DNA of 64,000 nucleotides from Andrena cerasifolii. Taxonomy: Eukaryota; Arthropoda; Insecta; Hymenoptera; Andrenidae. Positions 12,596 to 23,388 of the stretch are shown piece by piece. Numbering within the stretch: the stretch's first letter is position 1; every line of letters starts with the position of its first letter. The stretch lies in assembly GCF_050908995.1 (NCBI RefSeq), contig NC_135120.1, forward strand, positions 15,203,433 through 15,267,432. The letters run 5' to 3'. The notes beneath the pieces were generated by a model. The model worked only from the letters and a program-made list of their open reading frames with translations, was not told the DNA's origin and searched no databases. Both the position numbers and the translations under genes were made by a program.

Positions 12596-12946
12596 CCAGG
12601 CCTTAAAGTTTAGAATTCATCAATCGTTTGAGTTTGAAGAATTTCTAAAAAATGGTAAGCCCTATCTAAATATTGTTCAAATAATATTAAAAGAGCATTC
12701 AATTTTCTACAATTACTGTATATATAAGTTTTTCGTGCTTCCAACCATGTTTTAGATAATAGCGATTGAATATAGAGAGGCCCACATAAAAACTGGTTGG
12801 AAGCACGAAAAACTTATATAAACAGTAATTGTAGAAAATTGAATGCTCTTTTAATATTATTTGTACAATATTTCGACAGGGCTTACCATTTGTTGAGAAA
12901 TTCTTTAAATCTAAACTATTGATGAATTTTAAACTTCAAGGCCTGG
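12596..12946. mobile_element. Foldback element with about 150-bp arms
   Basis: Left arm 12596-12747 and right arm 12794-12946 are near-exact reverse complements. Paired landmarks are ccaggcctt with aaggcctgg, agagcattcaattttctac with gtagaaaattgaatgctct, and gtttttcgtgcttccaacca with tggttggaagcacgaaaaac. The loop is 46 bp. A transcript of this region would fold into a long hairpin. No protein is encoded. Confidence 0.85.
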
Positions 12947-13083
12947 TGGGCATCCTTTTCTCTTGTCTGATTGCAATACACTTTTTCAGGGACTATTTTT
13001 TTTACCAACTGGTACCGTTCTAGGGTGTGAGAGCAAAGAAATACAAACAAATTTTGAGACGAATAAATAAGGGCCACCCTAGT
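12947..13083. repeat. Repeat tail ending gccaccctagtg
   Basis: The stretch 13012-13083 resembles 61318-61378: both have ggtgtg, then aaagaaa or aagaaaa, and both end aataagRgccaccctagtg. This shared terminus implies a dispersed family whose boundary is at gccaccctagtg, and the adjacent foldback may be internal to or inserted in it. Confidence 0.5.
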
Positions 13084-16004
13084 GCACACGCGGCTGGAAC
13101 GTGTCGAAACCTAGTAGTTGTTTCTTCTATCCCCTCTACGTTTTACGCGAAATAACGGCTCGGTAGCGTTTTAAATGTCACAGATACAGCTAATGTCCGG
13201 CGTTAAAGGAAGTCCTCCTATACCATTTTAAGTATTCAATAAAAATCTCATAATTAAGAATATCTCGTTCTACTTGCTTAACATTTCGAAATATGACAAA
13301 ATTCCCACTGGGAATGATTAAGTAGCAGTGCTGCTCGTACCAAGTTCATTCGTATCATTTACCATTTTCACTTGTCGATGGTATTAGAACGATGCGTTAA
13401 TGATCCCTTTGCAGGAGTAAGGTGTAATTATCTGCGGACCAATCGATAACCGACTCTATATCGATCATAGATGTCACAGTACCGTACGAGTATTATTGAC
13501 GATACGAATTATCCCTCGCATCACGATGAGATCTCCAGGATAACCAATAGGGTAATATTGTACTACACCCCGTCTAATTATCGTACGTGCCTAATTTCAA
13601 GGTACCGAGTTGAAACGTACTAGCCGTAACTAACGCTGATCGGTAAACGCTATTAATCTGCAGCTTGATGTCTGCTAATCAACGGTCTACAAAATGTGAG
13701 CCAAGTTTCGCTCGCAACGAAACGTAATAGGTGCCTGATTGCTGAAGTAGCATATGTGGTGAATTCAGGTCCCTTAATAATACTCAAATAACGGATTTTC
13801 GACTTGTACTATTTCTTAAAGAATAATTATTCACAGAACGCAACACATACAGAAGATTGTACGGAAAAGTTTTACACTTCATTTCTTGAACTTCACAAAC
13901 CCCGAACCTCGTTCTCCATAAATTTTCCTAACTCTACGTCATCAAACTTAACACTGTCAAGTCTTATAATAATTATCGTCATTAAATCCCAACAACTGTC
14001 ACTGCCAATAAGTCATCCCTTCTGCTCGCGACTAATATTCCCACCCCTTTAATTATCAATTCCTCAAGACGCGTGGGATATTTCGCAGATATTTCGTGGG
14101 CGAGCTGGTAAAAGCTCGTTCAGACTTTGCCCCGGTTTCCGCAGCGGCTGGTCGGGGTTCAAACGTTTTCACGATCAGCACCGATTCCGACGACGTGATT
14201 CGGGGCAAAGCGGCCTTTTCAAAGTGTGCGCGCCTCAAATAACGTTAACGGCTGGTCTGCCGTCTGCGATCATTATACACGCGGCCTTAATTACGACGTT
14301 TAAGCGACACGGTCGAACGATCTGGCGACGCGAGAGAATTTAATTACATGCCAGCCCGAAAAAGGCCGCGAAGGCGAAAGTGGGCTGCCGTGTGCCCCTG
14401 CGCCTCTGCACGGGGCCTGTGGTGGGAAGGTGGTTGGTGGCGGATGGTCGGAGAGAAAGACTGGCCAGGGCAACCGGAATTAACCTGAGCGTACAGCCGT
14501 CGACGGCGATATAACAACCACCCTATTGCGTAACAACCTTTCCGCAGCCGACATCGGCTCCCTCGGCGAAGACAGAAAGGGAGAGGACGCGTTTCCGAAG
14601 CTGGGAATGCATGGACTTGAGCTCGTCGTGAATTTTGGAGACCGTTGGCGTTATTATTCACGAGGTACTAACAGCCGAATCATGGGAATACCATAGTGGA
14701 TCGCGTTGAAAATTATTCGCTACTTTGATTCGAGTCTCGACCTCTGTAATACTTATATAGAGTATTAGAAACGCGACAAAAGCAGCGTCGCGCGAAAGGC
14801 AAAAACTATTTCGTTCTAAAAAATGCAGGGGGGTAAGAGAAGCGGCAGGAGAAGATATAATTGAAACGAAAGCAAAACGGTATCAACGCGACCTGATGAA
14901 AATGACCGGGTATCGCGGCATGGAGTGAAATAGCAGCAGGGGTGTGCAGCCGCGCGGGCTCGTACAACGTCGATGAAGTAAAACGCACCCAGGGTAATTG
15001 GCGCACCTTTCAGATGTAAATGCGGTTCGTTAGTGGGTTCCCAGCGAGCGATGCATCGCCAACGGCCACGCTAGGGTGTCGGGAGCACTGGACCCGTCCA
15101 GTTGGAAATACACCCCAGTCATCCGTAGACTGACACTGTTCCCCTTGCCACCGTTCCTCTGTCACGCCAGCAACGACCCGGTATAAGTCAGCTAAGGTGT
15201 TAAACGCCATTCACATTATCATGGTAATACGAGGCGCCTGGAATTTTTCCCCGGTGTTGGCTGTCAACGAGAACCGTCGCGATGATCGCCCAGCTGGCAT
15301 AATTCGTCGAAGGCGGGGTGGCTGAATACATTTCGCGTCATTTCGCTTGGTATTTATTCAGTGACTGCAACGGTGGTCGCAAGATGAACCGGGGACCAAC
15401 AGTGAGAGAGGTGAGACCGGAAGGAATGAACTTGTGACCACAGGGATCGTCAGGGGAATTATGGTGAACTGAAATTAACGTTAGTTGAAGCATAGGGGTG
15501 GCGATTTCGGAATTGAGTAGTGGTAATTAGTAGAGGGCGTGGGAAAAGTGCGGATTACTAGCTTCTTTGGTAGATTACGTGATGTTAGAAGGGATACTAT
15601 GTGTTGCAAAATGCTCGATTGTTAAGTAGACATGCCTGTGCTATTGATATTAAAGTAAAGTTACTGGAATTTTAAAATTAATTTTTCGATGGTTAAATGT
15701 TAGTAATGAGTGATAATAAATTCGTAGGAGAAATGGAATATTAAAGAAGAGGAACATCAGAGAAATGTAATTATAAATTATCACGAACGATATGTTCAGT
15801 AGCAGTGACTCACTTCTCCCTGCGCACCAGCATACATATTTTTCTGTGATGAATACAAAACCTTCAAACTCCCAGTTAGATTAGAAAGAGAGAAAACACA
15901 AAATAATCCGTGCTTTCGAAAGAAGCATAGTTTTCTTATTTTCAATTAAAGTAAACGAAATTTAATTATCAACCATTTCAATTCTTACAATTGGGTATCA
16001 AAAC
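13084..16004. other. No gene confirmed; GC island 14050-15470
   Basis: Unique sequence. AT-rich ends flank a CpG-bearing centre. ggttcaaac near 14155 recalls a tRNA B box, but no A box or cloverleaf lies upstream, so I call no tRNA. I see no mobile element. Confidence 0.35.
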
Positions 16005-16155
16005 TAGAGCTGTAATTATTCGAATATTGAAAAGAATTTCACGATAAAGTGTGAAAAAGTATTTCATGTTCAGATTACTATTCGGTACAATCCGAAATTC
16101 GATCACTCCGAATATTCGAATACTCCTAATTATTCGGATATTTGTTACAGCCCTA
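16005..16155. mobile_element. Small ATTCG-rich inverted-repeat element
   Basis: The left end tagagctgtaa (16005) is the inverse of the right end ttacagcccta (ending 16155), matching at 10 of 11 bases. The interior repeats attcgaat, attcgg and gaatattcg. It is about 150 bp, without coding potential, and probably a MITE. Confidence 0.6.
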
Positions 16156-17400
16156 ATCTAAATGACCCACTAAAAATTCTATACAGCAATTTAATATAAT
16201 ACATATTCCTCCAATCGTCACTAAAAGTACAGCTAAACCCGCATTAGAGTTGCTCTATTTGTCGGCATTTGTCACAGCAACAATCATAATATAGTGCCAC
16301 AATAAATAACGATTGCGTTAGGAACGAAGATTGCGTTTTCCATTTGATTCTCTGTACGCTGAAATAAAATGCGTCGGCCAAAAACCGTCCCTTTTCCAGC
16401 GGTATTTCGTCGATGGAACGATATACGTATGTATATCGCTGGGCGATAGATGGAATCTCGATTATCGACATAGAGAAAACGCGATATCGATTAGTTTCCA
16501 GCGTTATCGGGTGGTTGTATGCCGAGATTCGCAACACACCTCCGAGGGCCTCGTCACGAACACGATCCCGTATAGACCAGCACGGTAATTATCTGCTCGT
16601 AATTGCTAATCGATTGCCGTCAATCTCAGATCACCCGTGAAACAGTATCAATAGAGGGAGGGAACGTAACATCGTGGCCGTGGGATCGTAAGCGCTATTG
16701 ATAAATTTTCATCAGCCACCCGATTCAATGAAAATCTAGCTGAATTGGCTCGCATAACGATAATGGGGGTTAGGCTGATTTCGTAAAAGGAACATTTATT
16801 GAACCATACATTTTCTTAACTCCAATAAGTCACGCATTCAGTGAATCAATAAACCTTGAACTGTTGAACGACTTGTTAATTTATAGAACGGAATGTTGAC
16901 GTTTCAGTAAAAACGACGAAAATTATTAGCTATTAGGGTTTTCGGTTTGTAAACACCGAGTTTAAAAACCGTTTTTATTTATAAATTACTTTTATAATAA
17001 ACGTAATTACAATTAAAAACTCCCCTACCTCCCAAGATGTCCAAACATACCAAATTTCCACCTCAAACGATACATTATTAGAGAAAAGAGAAGCATGGCT
17101 AGTGCAAATCACGCGGAGTGACCATTACTGGGAGCGCCCGTAACGAGGGCACAATTACATTCGTAATAAAGGAAAACAAATGTTCCTGGCTGTGCACACT
17201 ATTTAAAGACACAACGTTATCGTGGTCGTGCCGCGTTTCAGTGGCGAGAGGGGTCGGCAATTTAGCCATTTTTGCCGCACAACAGCTCGGAGGGAACGCT
17301 TTGAACTTTGGCGCGTCTATAATTTTCGCGGTCGCGCCGCCAACCGAGTGGAGAGTAATGGACGCGTCGACCGGAAATGTGTTAGAACCAAGCGGACGTC
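16156..17400. other. No gene seen; CGATA-motif cluster near 16410-16500
   Basis: Between about 16410 and 16500 several TATCG/CGATA-type words occur (gatatacg, tatatcgc, gcgatag, gattatcgac, gcgatatcgat). The rest is unremarkable. Confidence 0.35.
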
Positions 17401-17660
17401 GCTTTGGACACCACCAGGTGCCGGCTTCATCTGTTGCTCAAATTTTCAAGTTCCCTAGAGAGAACATTTTATTTTACATATTTCTGTTGATGACATCCCA
17501 TAGAGTAGGATGTAACGAACCTATATATTTACCAAAATTGTGTTAAATTCAAGAAACCGTGGTTTTGCACGCCATTGGGACCTTCGGAGTTGTAGGTGAT
17601 ACCTTCATTTGTTACTCAGATTTTAGAGTTCCTTCGAAGGAATAACGTTTCATTTCTCAA
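17400..17660 (+). repeat. Diverged duplication, about 178-bp offset
   Basis: The stretch from cttcatctgttgctcaaatt at 17425 recurs as cttcatttgttactcagatt at 17603, and similarity continues through agttcc and a following (a)acRttt(t/c)attt. Identity is about 80 percent over at least 32 bp. The surrounding bases are only weakly similar. It may be a duplication of a once longer unit. Confidence 0.5.
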
Positions 17661-18389
17661 ACCATTTACTGTTCGAATTTCTCTCGGTAACGCGCCACTG
17701 ATGCGCAACGTCGAGCCCACTGAACCAAAGGCCGAAACTTTTACCGGCTGGTCAGGGTAGAACGCATGAATCCACACTTTTAACGTGTTACACTGCGCTT
17801 TTGTGGGAGGCTGCGCGGCCGTGTTCGTATAACAAGCGACGGTGGCGAAGAGGGTGATATTAATTTTTGTCAGAACTGCCGTTCCTCGGCGTCCCTTTTG
17901 CGCCGCGTTTTCGACGCCGCTCCTTTGTCGTTCGTTCATTAAACGCGGCCGGGGCATTTTTAATTTACGTTTGCACGGCAAGAGAGAAGGAAATCGGCAA
18001 ACGATGCGCTTTGTGACACATGGACTGTTGTGTCTGCGGCTTAGTAATGCCTTGACGCGGACAGGGTGGCATTCTGAGGAAGCAAAAGAGGGTGAAATCT
18101 ACGTTTCTGCTAAATTGTACCCCTGAATGTGTAGCAAGTTTGTAATCTTTGATGACTGTGTAGCGTCGTGATATTTCTGGTTTTCGTTTGGAGGATGGAT
18201 TTAAGAAACGATAGAGGGGGGTGGCTTTCAATGTTAAACTTTTTAGGGTCCTGTGAGGAAAAGCAGACAAGTTTCATGAAAATTCTAGTTTCTAGAACAA
18301 GCAGAAATAAGAAATACTTATTCTCTTTTACTTAGATATACTAAGTAGATTGATGATGTCAAGGATGCTTCAAAATCTTCGATAGATCA
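17661..18389. other. No gene seen
   Basis: GC-rich to about 17990, then mixed. The segment near 18180-18300 (ggggggtggcttt, agggtcctgtgagg) has the texture of an old DNA-transposon remnant, but no partner end was found. Confidence 0.3.
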
Positions 18390-18611
18390 ATGGCTTAGTG
18401 CACAAATATTGTATGTCCACTTTGGCTACATGGCATGGTACATAAGATTCAGGGTCATAGAATGAAAAAAAGTATTATTTCTGACAAATTTATGAAATAG
18501 ATATAAATGTTATTTTTCTACAGCATAAAGAAACAGTCAAGAACTATTTGTTGCATATGAAAACACAATTTCCGCAAACAGTGGACATACAATATTTGTG
18601 CTCTAAGCCAT
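18390..18611. mobile_element. MITE with 32-bp terminal inverted repeats
   Basis: The left terminus 18390-18421 starts atggcttagtgcacaaatat and is the reverse complement of 18580-18611 with a single mismatch. The element is 222 bp, has an AT-rich interior and no transposase. Near-identity of the ends implies fairly recent activity or conversion. No convincing target-site duplication is visible. Confidence 0.85.
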
Positions 18612-20870
18612 CGAGACGCCGATTTTGCGGAATTTTCGTAAAAAATCTCTCTCTTCTGAAATATTTCTTCGCCAATTTACAGGTCCTTAAAACCAGTAAA
18701 ACTATTATTTCAAGCATTTCTCAATATCTTTTATAATTTCACAGTTATATACGCAAAGATAAAAAAGTGTCTCGTATAAAGGGGGTGGTTTCTCCCTTAA
18801 GTCGGAAGGTAGCACTAACCACCCACGTCAAAGTTTTTGCTTCTGGACAATTATGCAAATTTTCATAAAAATCGGCGTTCGACACTTATCGAACGCCCCT
18901 CGTAAGTGTACCAACACTGCGCGGGCTACGCGGTATTATATTTTTGATACGATGCAGAAGTTTCCCCCACGGGGATAGCTGGAAGAGCCCATTTAACGTT
19001 TACGTTGTCGATAAGAAAAATCTCGTCGGGGACTTCTCTCGGCGTCGCGGAACCCTCTTGCCGGTACTTTCGATGTCGAGGTGCTTCGTTAATTCGCCTT
19101 CAAGCTTGGAAATAATTTCCAGGCGGAGAATTTCATCAGGACGCGGGTAAAGTAGCCCTTGTAACGTCTGGCAGCCGGCTTAACACTCGTTTAAGTGTGC
19201 ATGTGTACGTACGGGACAGCGGTTCAGTCGTCGCTGACGAAATATTACTTTCGTTATTGTGTGTCTCAGAGCGGGCAGCAACAACCGGTACGGGGGTTTC
19301 TTCTCCCCTGTGAACTGTTTTAATTAATCCACGTCGAATTAACGGTTAAAGCATCACGAACTAGACAGACCTGGACCAACGTTCTATCTCGCGTAATCCT
19401 CTTATTTTATAGGACTAGTTATTGTGCGTGCTTCGTTGGCTACGACGCTCCGAAACCTGGCGTCATTTATTAACGAAGAATCTTGAACCGTGCTCATCTC
19501 GATTCCCTATTTTACTGCGCTACGATTCATCGATGCTTATGCTGGGAAGCTAGGGTGCTCCACTATTTGGCACTGCTACGATTCTGAGGGAACTTGTTTC
19601 TGTCTACTTGAACAGTGTTCAGGATTTCGAAGGAAATAATTAGTAGCATGGGGTTATTTTAAATTTGATTTGTGAATTTTCAATTTAATATTGGAAACTT
19701 GGAGAAAGGTAGATCAAAATTCTCGTTAGGGGTGTGGGTTGTATGTAGAAAGTATGACACTCGAAGGAAGAAAAATTGTTTCGCATTTTTGTACGTGTGT
19801 TACCTTCGCAGAGTCGTATTTTGAAAGGAATTGTTTAAAGGGACCACCTTGGATTATAATACAAACTTACACAGAAGTCCGATATTATCACTAAAAATTG
19901 AAGCATTTCTGAGCCTCGTAGCTCAGAAAATATTCCCACTTAAAATTACACTTGACCACGGATTATACTACTCAAGGTGCTATTACAGATGTACCATAAG
20001 AAAAGGAAATTTTAAAACTTCTAAATCTACCCTTGAAAATGCCTTCAGGCATCACAAAGCCTTCGTCGAAACAATCGTTTAAACTTGCCACCCGTTGGTC
20101 GACGTAGCCCCTGGAAAAAGTTAGCCCTGGATAGTTATTTGTGAGTTCGTCGTCTCGATGAAGTCGCGATCGGTACTCCCCCTCCTAAGTGGACTCGATT
20201 AATCCACGGTCATTAGCGTCACTCTAGACGAAAGCAGGTTCGAGTAGAGACTGTTTAACAGCGACATCGGGTTTAATTTCTGTCCCCGGTAATCCTGCAT
20301 TCACGTTAATCCGAGCTTCACGGTGCTGTCCGAACTACGCCCGTAATGGGGACACAAGACTAATGTGCCGTTAATTCGGAAATAATTAGCGACCGGTCTT
20401 CGTCGGGTTCCGCTTCACCTGTCTGACACCAGATCGTGACTCCCCTTTAACTTGGCCTAATTTGTGCGCGAAACGCAAGACAGCCTCCCTGACCAATCGA
20501 TTAAAAGTTCGCCCTTCGAGCACTGCCGGTTCGAAAGTTTAACGCTTGATAATTTTATATTTATCCGTGGAAAGTTGGCGTCAATTAATTGATCACCAGG
20601 GGCTGTCAAACTTGAACCAGTAATTATTATGCCTGTGAAGAAGTTCTGTCTACTATCTTAGACGGTGTTTTCTGATGCGAGATAAAGGAATTAGCTTTTC
20701 GTGCGATGTGTGGGAGCATTTTGACACTGTGAAGGTAGATTGTTTATTTGATAGGCATTAAAATTTTTTGTTTAAGTGAAACTATTTGATAATTTTATTA
20801 ATGATAAAATTTGCTAACAGATTGAACTTACAGATAAGAAAAATTTAGTCTCTACTGGTTGACAGCCTAT
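18612..20870. other. No gene confirmed; repeat-like scraps near 18780-18900
   Basis: 18780-18825 holds a hairpin-forming pair gggtggttt/aaccaccc. aaaatcggcgttcg leads into an 8-bp perfect stem (ggcgttcg/cgaacgcc) at 18874-18897. aaaatcggcgt recurs near 63780, which suggests shared old repeat sequence. The remainder, including GC-rich 18900-19200 and 20100-20560, shows nothing recognisable. Confidence 0.35.
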
Positions 20871-21245
20871 TGGTCGGTACTGCACGACAGTTGGGTGGTC
20901 GGTAGTGTACGACAAACACGGGGAAACATTTTAGATTATGATATATTATGTACAAAAAAATATTGCAAAACTGGGGCGTTTTAGTAAACATAATAGGCTA
21001 CAGATAGTATACATAATAGAACAAAATCATTTACTCACGTGAGAAACAATAGATTAGCTTTAAAAAATAACTTTTAACCCACTGAATATCAACGTATACG
21101 TTTAATGCCTCAGAACATCGAGAGCAATGGGGTAAACAATATGACCCCGAAATAGATTTGTTAATACAAATACAGTGCTAATATCTGGTCGAAGAAGCGA
21201 GAACTAGCTTTGGTCGGTACTGTACGCTGGTCGGTACTGCACGAC
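20871..21245 (+). repeat. Block bracketed by doublets of tggtcggtactgcacgac
   Basis: Copies lie at 20871-20888, 20896-20913, 21211-21227 and 21228-21245, all in the same orientation and arranged as a doublet at each edge of an interior of about 300 bp. Copies 1 and 4 are identical over 18 bp; the others differ by one to three bases. The interior is AT-rich and non-coding. Doublets in direct orientation are unlike simple terminal inverted repeats and could be subterminal transposase-binding sites or a small direct-repeat element. Confidence 0.7.
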
Positions 21246-22705
21246 TCTCTCCTATTAGATAAAATATGCAAATTTCTTTATTATCTTCAATGATGTACAA
21301 ATAAAGCTCAAACATTTTTTAACGCTACGACGTTTATTTTTTAAAAAATAAATTCCTAAAGATGATCTATTGTTGCAGTGATTTGATGGGACGGTACTCT
21401 TAACTTGTTAGTAGCAGGACTCATCAAGAGTAACTTATAAAATCATGAGAATTTATTTCTTTCTTTGAATCACAACTTTTTCTTCCTTACTTCTTACTTA
21501 CTTAGCCTCTATATCAATTTAAAGCAACTCCATACGCTTTTTTACATCAATCATCCCCAACCACTTCACGAATTCTGTTCATTCAATTCCACGCCGACAG
21601 TCCCCGAAACACTGTAAATTTCGCCAAGAACACAACTCCACGATCACTAATTCGAATTTCCCTCGCCTTCCCCGAAAACAGCATTGCCTGTCCCATTCGC
21701 CAGCCATGATTGGAACCCAGGAAGCCTCTCGCAACACGTCAACCCCCAATCTTCCAATTCAGCCTGTTCCCGGCCGTAACAGAAATCGAAGAATATTATC
21801 GTCCCCCGTGGAACTATTATCGCTCTCATTACGTTTCCATCGTCGCGTTTCCGTCGATGCCTCTTCACACCCCCATCCCGGTCGCATCTTTCCACTCGCG
21901 GGCCGGCGGTACTGATATCGATGCGGAACGCTTCCAGAATCGGGCTTGTATCAGCGGTATCGTTCCGCTGGAGGGTTATTGGGCGAGAAATGCCTTTTCC
22001 CGCGGACAGCAACCGCAACGCGGACGCCCATAGGCGCCTGGAGTCTACGATTTTACAAGCTTTTGTAAGTTCCAGCTTACAGGGGGGCCCGCCATTATCG
22101 AACAATGCGACTCGATACCAATCGTTTCGCCCTCTGCTAGAGTCCAGGGCCGAGACGCTACTACCTGTACAATGGAATTGCACGATCGAATCGGGACTGG
22201 GGTGGCACGCAGCTCTGGCCAGGGACGATCAATTTTGATAATAGAGCATTCGGGATATTTCGCGAGAGACCGATTTTGGGAAAAATTCGCGCCGGCCGCA
22301 TTATCTGATGATTGCTTCCCAGTGGTCGGATTGAAACGGGCGAAAGGAGAGTTTTAAAATGTCGAGATAAAGGGAACGGTTGAAACGGAAAACGGCTCTT
22401 TCGGAGTGCACGATGAAAATCGCGATTGTCTGGGTTTAATAAGTGAAAGATTACCAGCGAAATTTCGAGGTATTGTCTTTCTTCCATTTCTTTTTTACGT
22501 TGGTGATATCGCTGTCTTAAGGAAGTTTGTACAAATTTGTTCCCACAGTGGACGTAGGTGTATTTTAATTTTATTTTTAGGGGAGGTGTATGTTTATTAG
22601 TTCTTAGAGTTTTGTTTTATTTTATTTTGCTCCGTTCATTGAGTTTGATAATTGCCATTGATTTGTAGTATAAACACACAGAAATGGAGTATGTATTGAA
22701 TATAT
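21246..22705. other. No gene confirmed; GC island 21640-22440
   Basis: AT-rich up to about 21640 with a 20-bp A/T palindrome at 21333-21352, then CpG-bearing sequence with overlapping open frames on both strands (longest 178 codons, minus). Coexisting frames on opposite strands and the lack of any recognisable domain argue for composition rather than coding. Confidence 0.35.
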
Positions 22706-23097
22706 ATGTATAATACTGTGTTAATACGGTTGTACTTTATTGTACGTCTGATGAATCTTAGGAACTGTTTAACTTACAAAGAATACAGTTCATTGGTATT
22801 AAATAATTTAAAAGTTACAGGCGTGTTGTTTACACATAAATCTGGCTACACAAGGCAGGCTTGTTTTCTACCTAAAAGAAGCTGCCGAGTGCACAATAAA
22901 CACTCGAAATTCAAAGTCTGCCTTAAAAGAGAGAATTTGCTAGCTGCTTGTAAAAATACAGTACACGAACCTCTAGTAGACCACAAAGAAGTGCTACATC
23001 CTCCTCTGCACATTAAACAAGGGTTGATAAAGCTCTGTCTAAAGGAAGTGCCAGCTTTAAGTACGTTTCCACTAAATTTCTGAGTATTTTTTTATGA
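22706..23097 (+). pseudogene. Decayed fragment of a multicopy arthropod transposon-type protein
   Basis: The 125-codon frame 22706-23083 contains features I recognise from a large uncharacterised protein family present in many copies in arthropod and cnidarian genomes: a YKEY...NNLKVTG stretch around residues 25-39, SGYTR..CFL around residues 46-54, and HEPLVDHKEVLHPPLHIK followed by QGLIK around residues 87-109. The downstream part of the conserved region (an FKY-containing segment) is read in another frame at 23029-23097, so at least one frameshift lies near 23030. Only a middle segment survives; the N- and C-terminal parts are absent. The family is usually interpreted as mobile-element derived, but I cannot name a superfamily. 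It has no host-gene context, and an hAT-like end follows at 23280-23388. Family recognition is from memory. Confidence 0.6.
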
Positions 23098-23279
23098 GAA
23101 ACTCGAGGAATATTTCATTTGGCCTTTTAAGCTTGGAGATCATCGCGAATGAAGCGTAAACCACGCGAGCATAAAGAGAAATATAGTTCTATCAATGACA
23201 AATTTTGTAGAGGTCGAAGATATTATCGCTTCAAAATGTTAATTTTTAAACTAGTCTCGATAAAATTCTGTAACGATTA

Positions 23280-23388
23280 ATTTTCTATTAATTTTTTCTC
23301 TATTAAAAACTACCCGGCATGTCAGCAATTCTATAAATATTGTTTATAAATTTTTGGCACATGCAGGTAAAAAGGTTCGCCATCCCTG
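23280..23388 (-). repeat. hAT-type end (minus-strand cagggatggcgaacc)
   Basis: Read on the minus strand the segment starts cagggatggcgaacctttt, then has a gcatgtgccaaaa stretch and a further gacatgcc. This layout is characteristic of hAT-derived non-autonomous elements. The partner end is not found, so it is a solo end or truncated copy. Confidence 0.55.

Noticed and set aside
14100..14170. tRNA-like B box (ggttcaaac)
   Set aside because: No A box or cloverleaf pairing at the required distance.
21333..21352. 20-bp perfect A/T palindrome
   Set aside because: Low-complexity T-run followed by A-run in AT-rich DNA; not informative.
21647..22183. 178-codon minus-strand frame
   Set aside because: Three plus-strand frames overlap it; no homology recognised.
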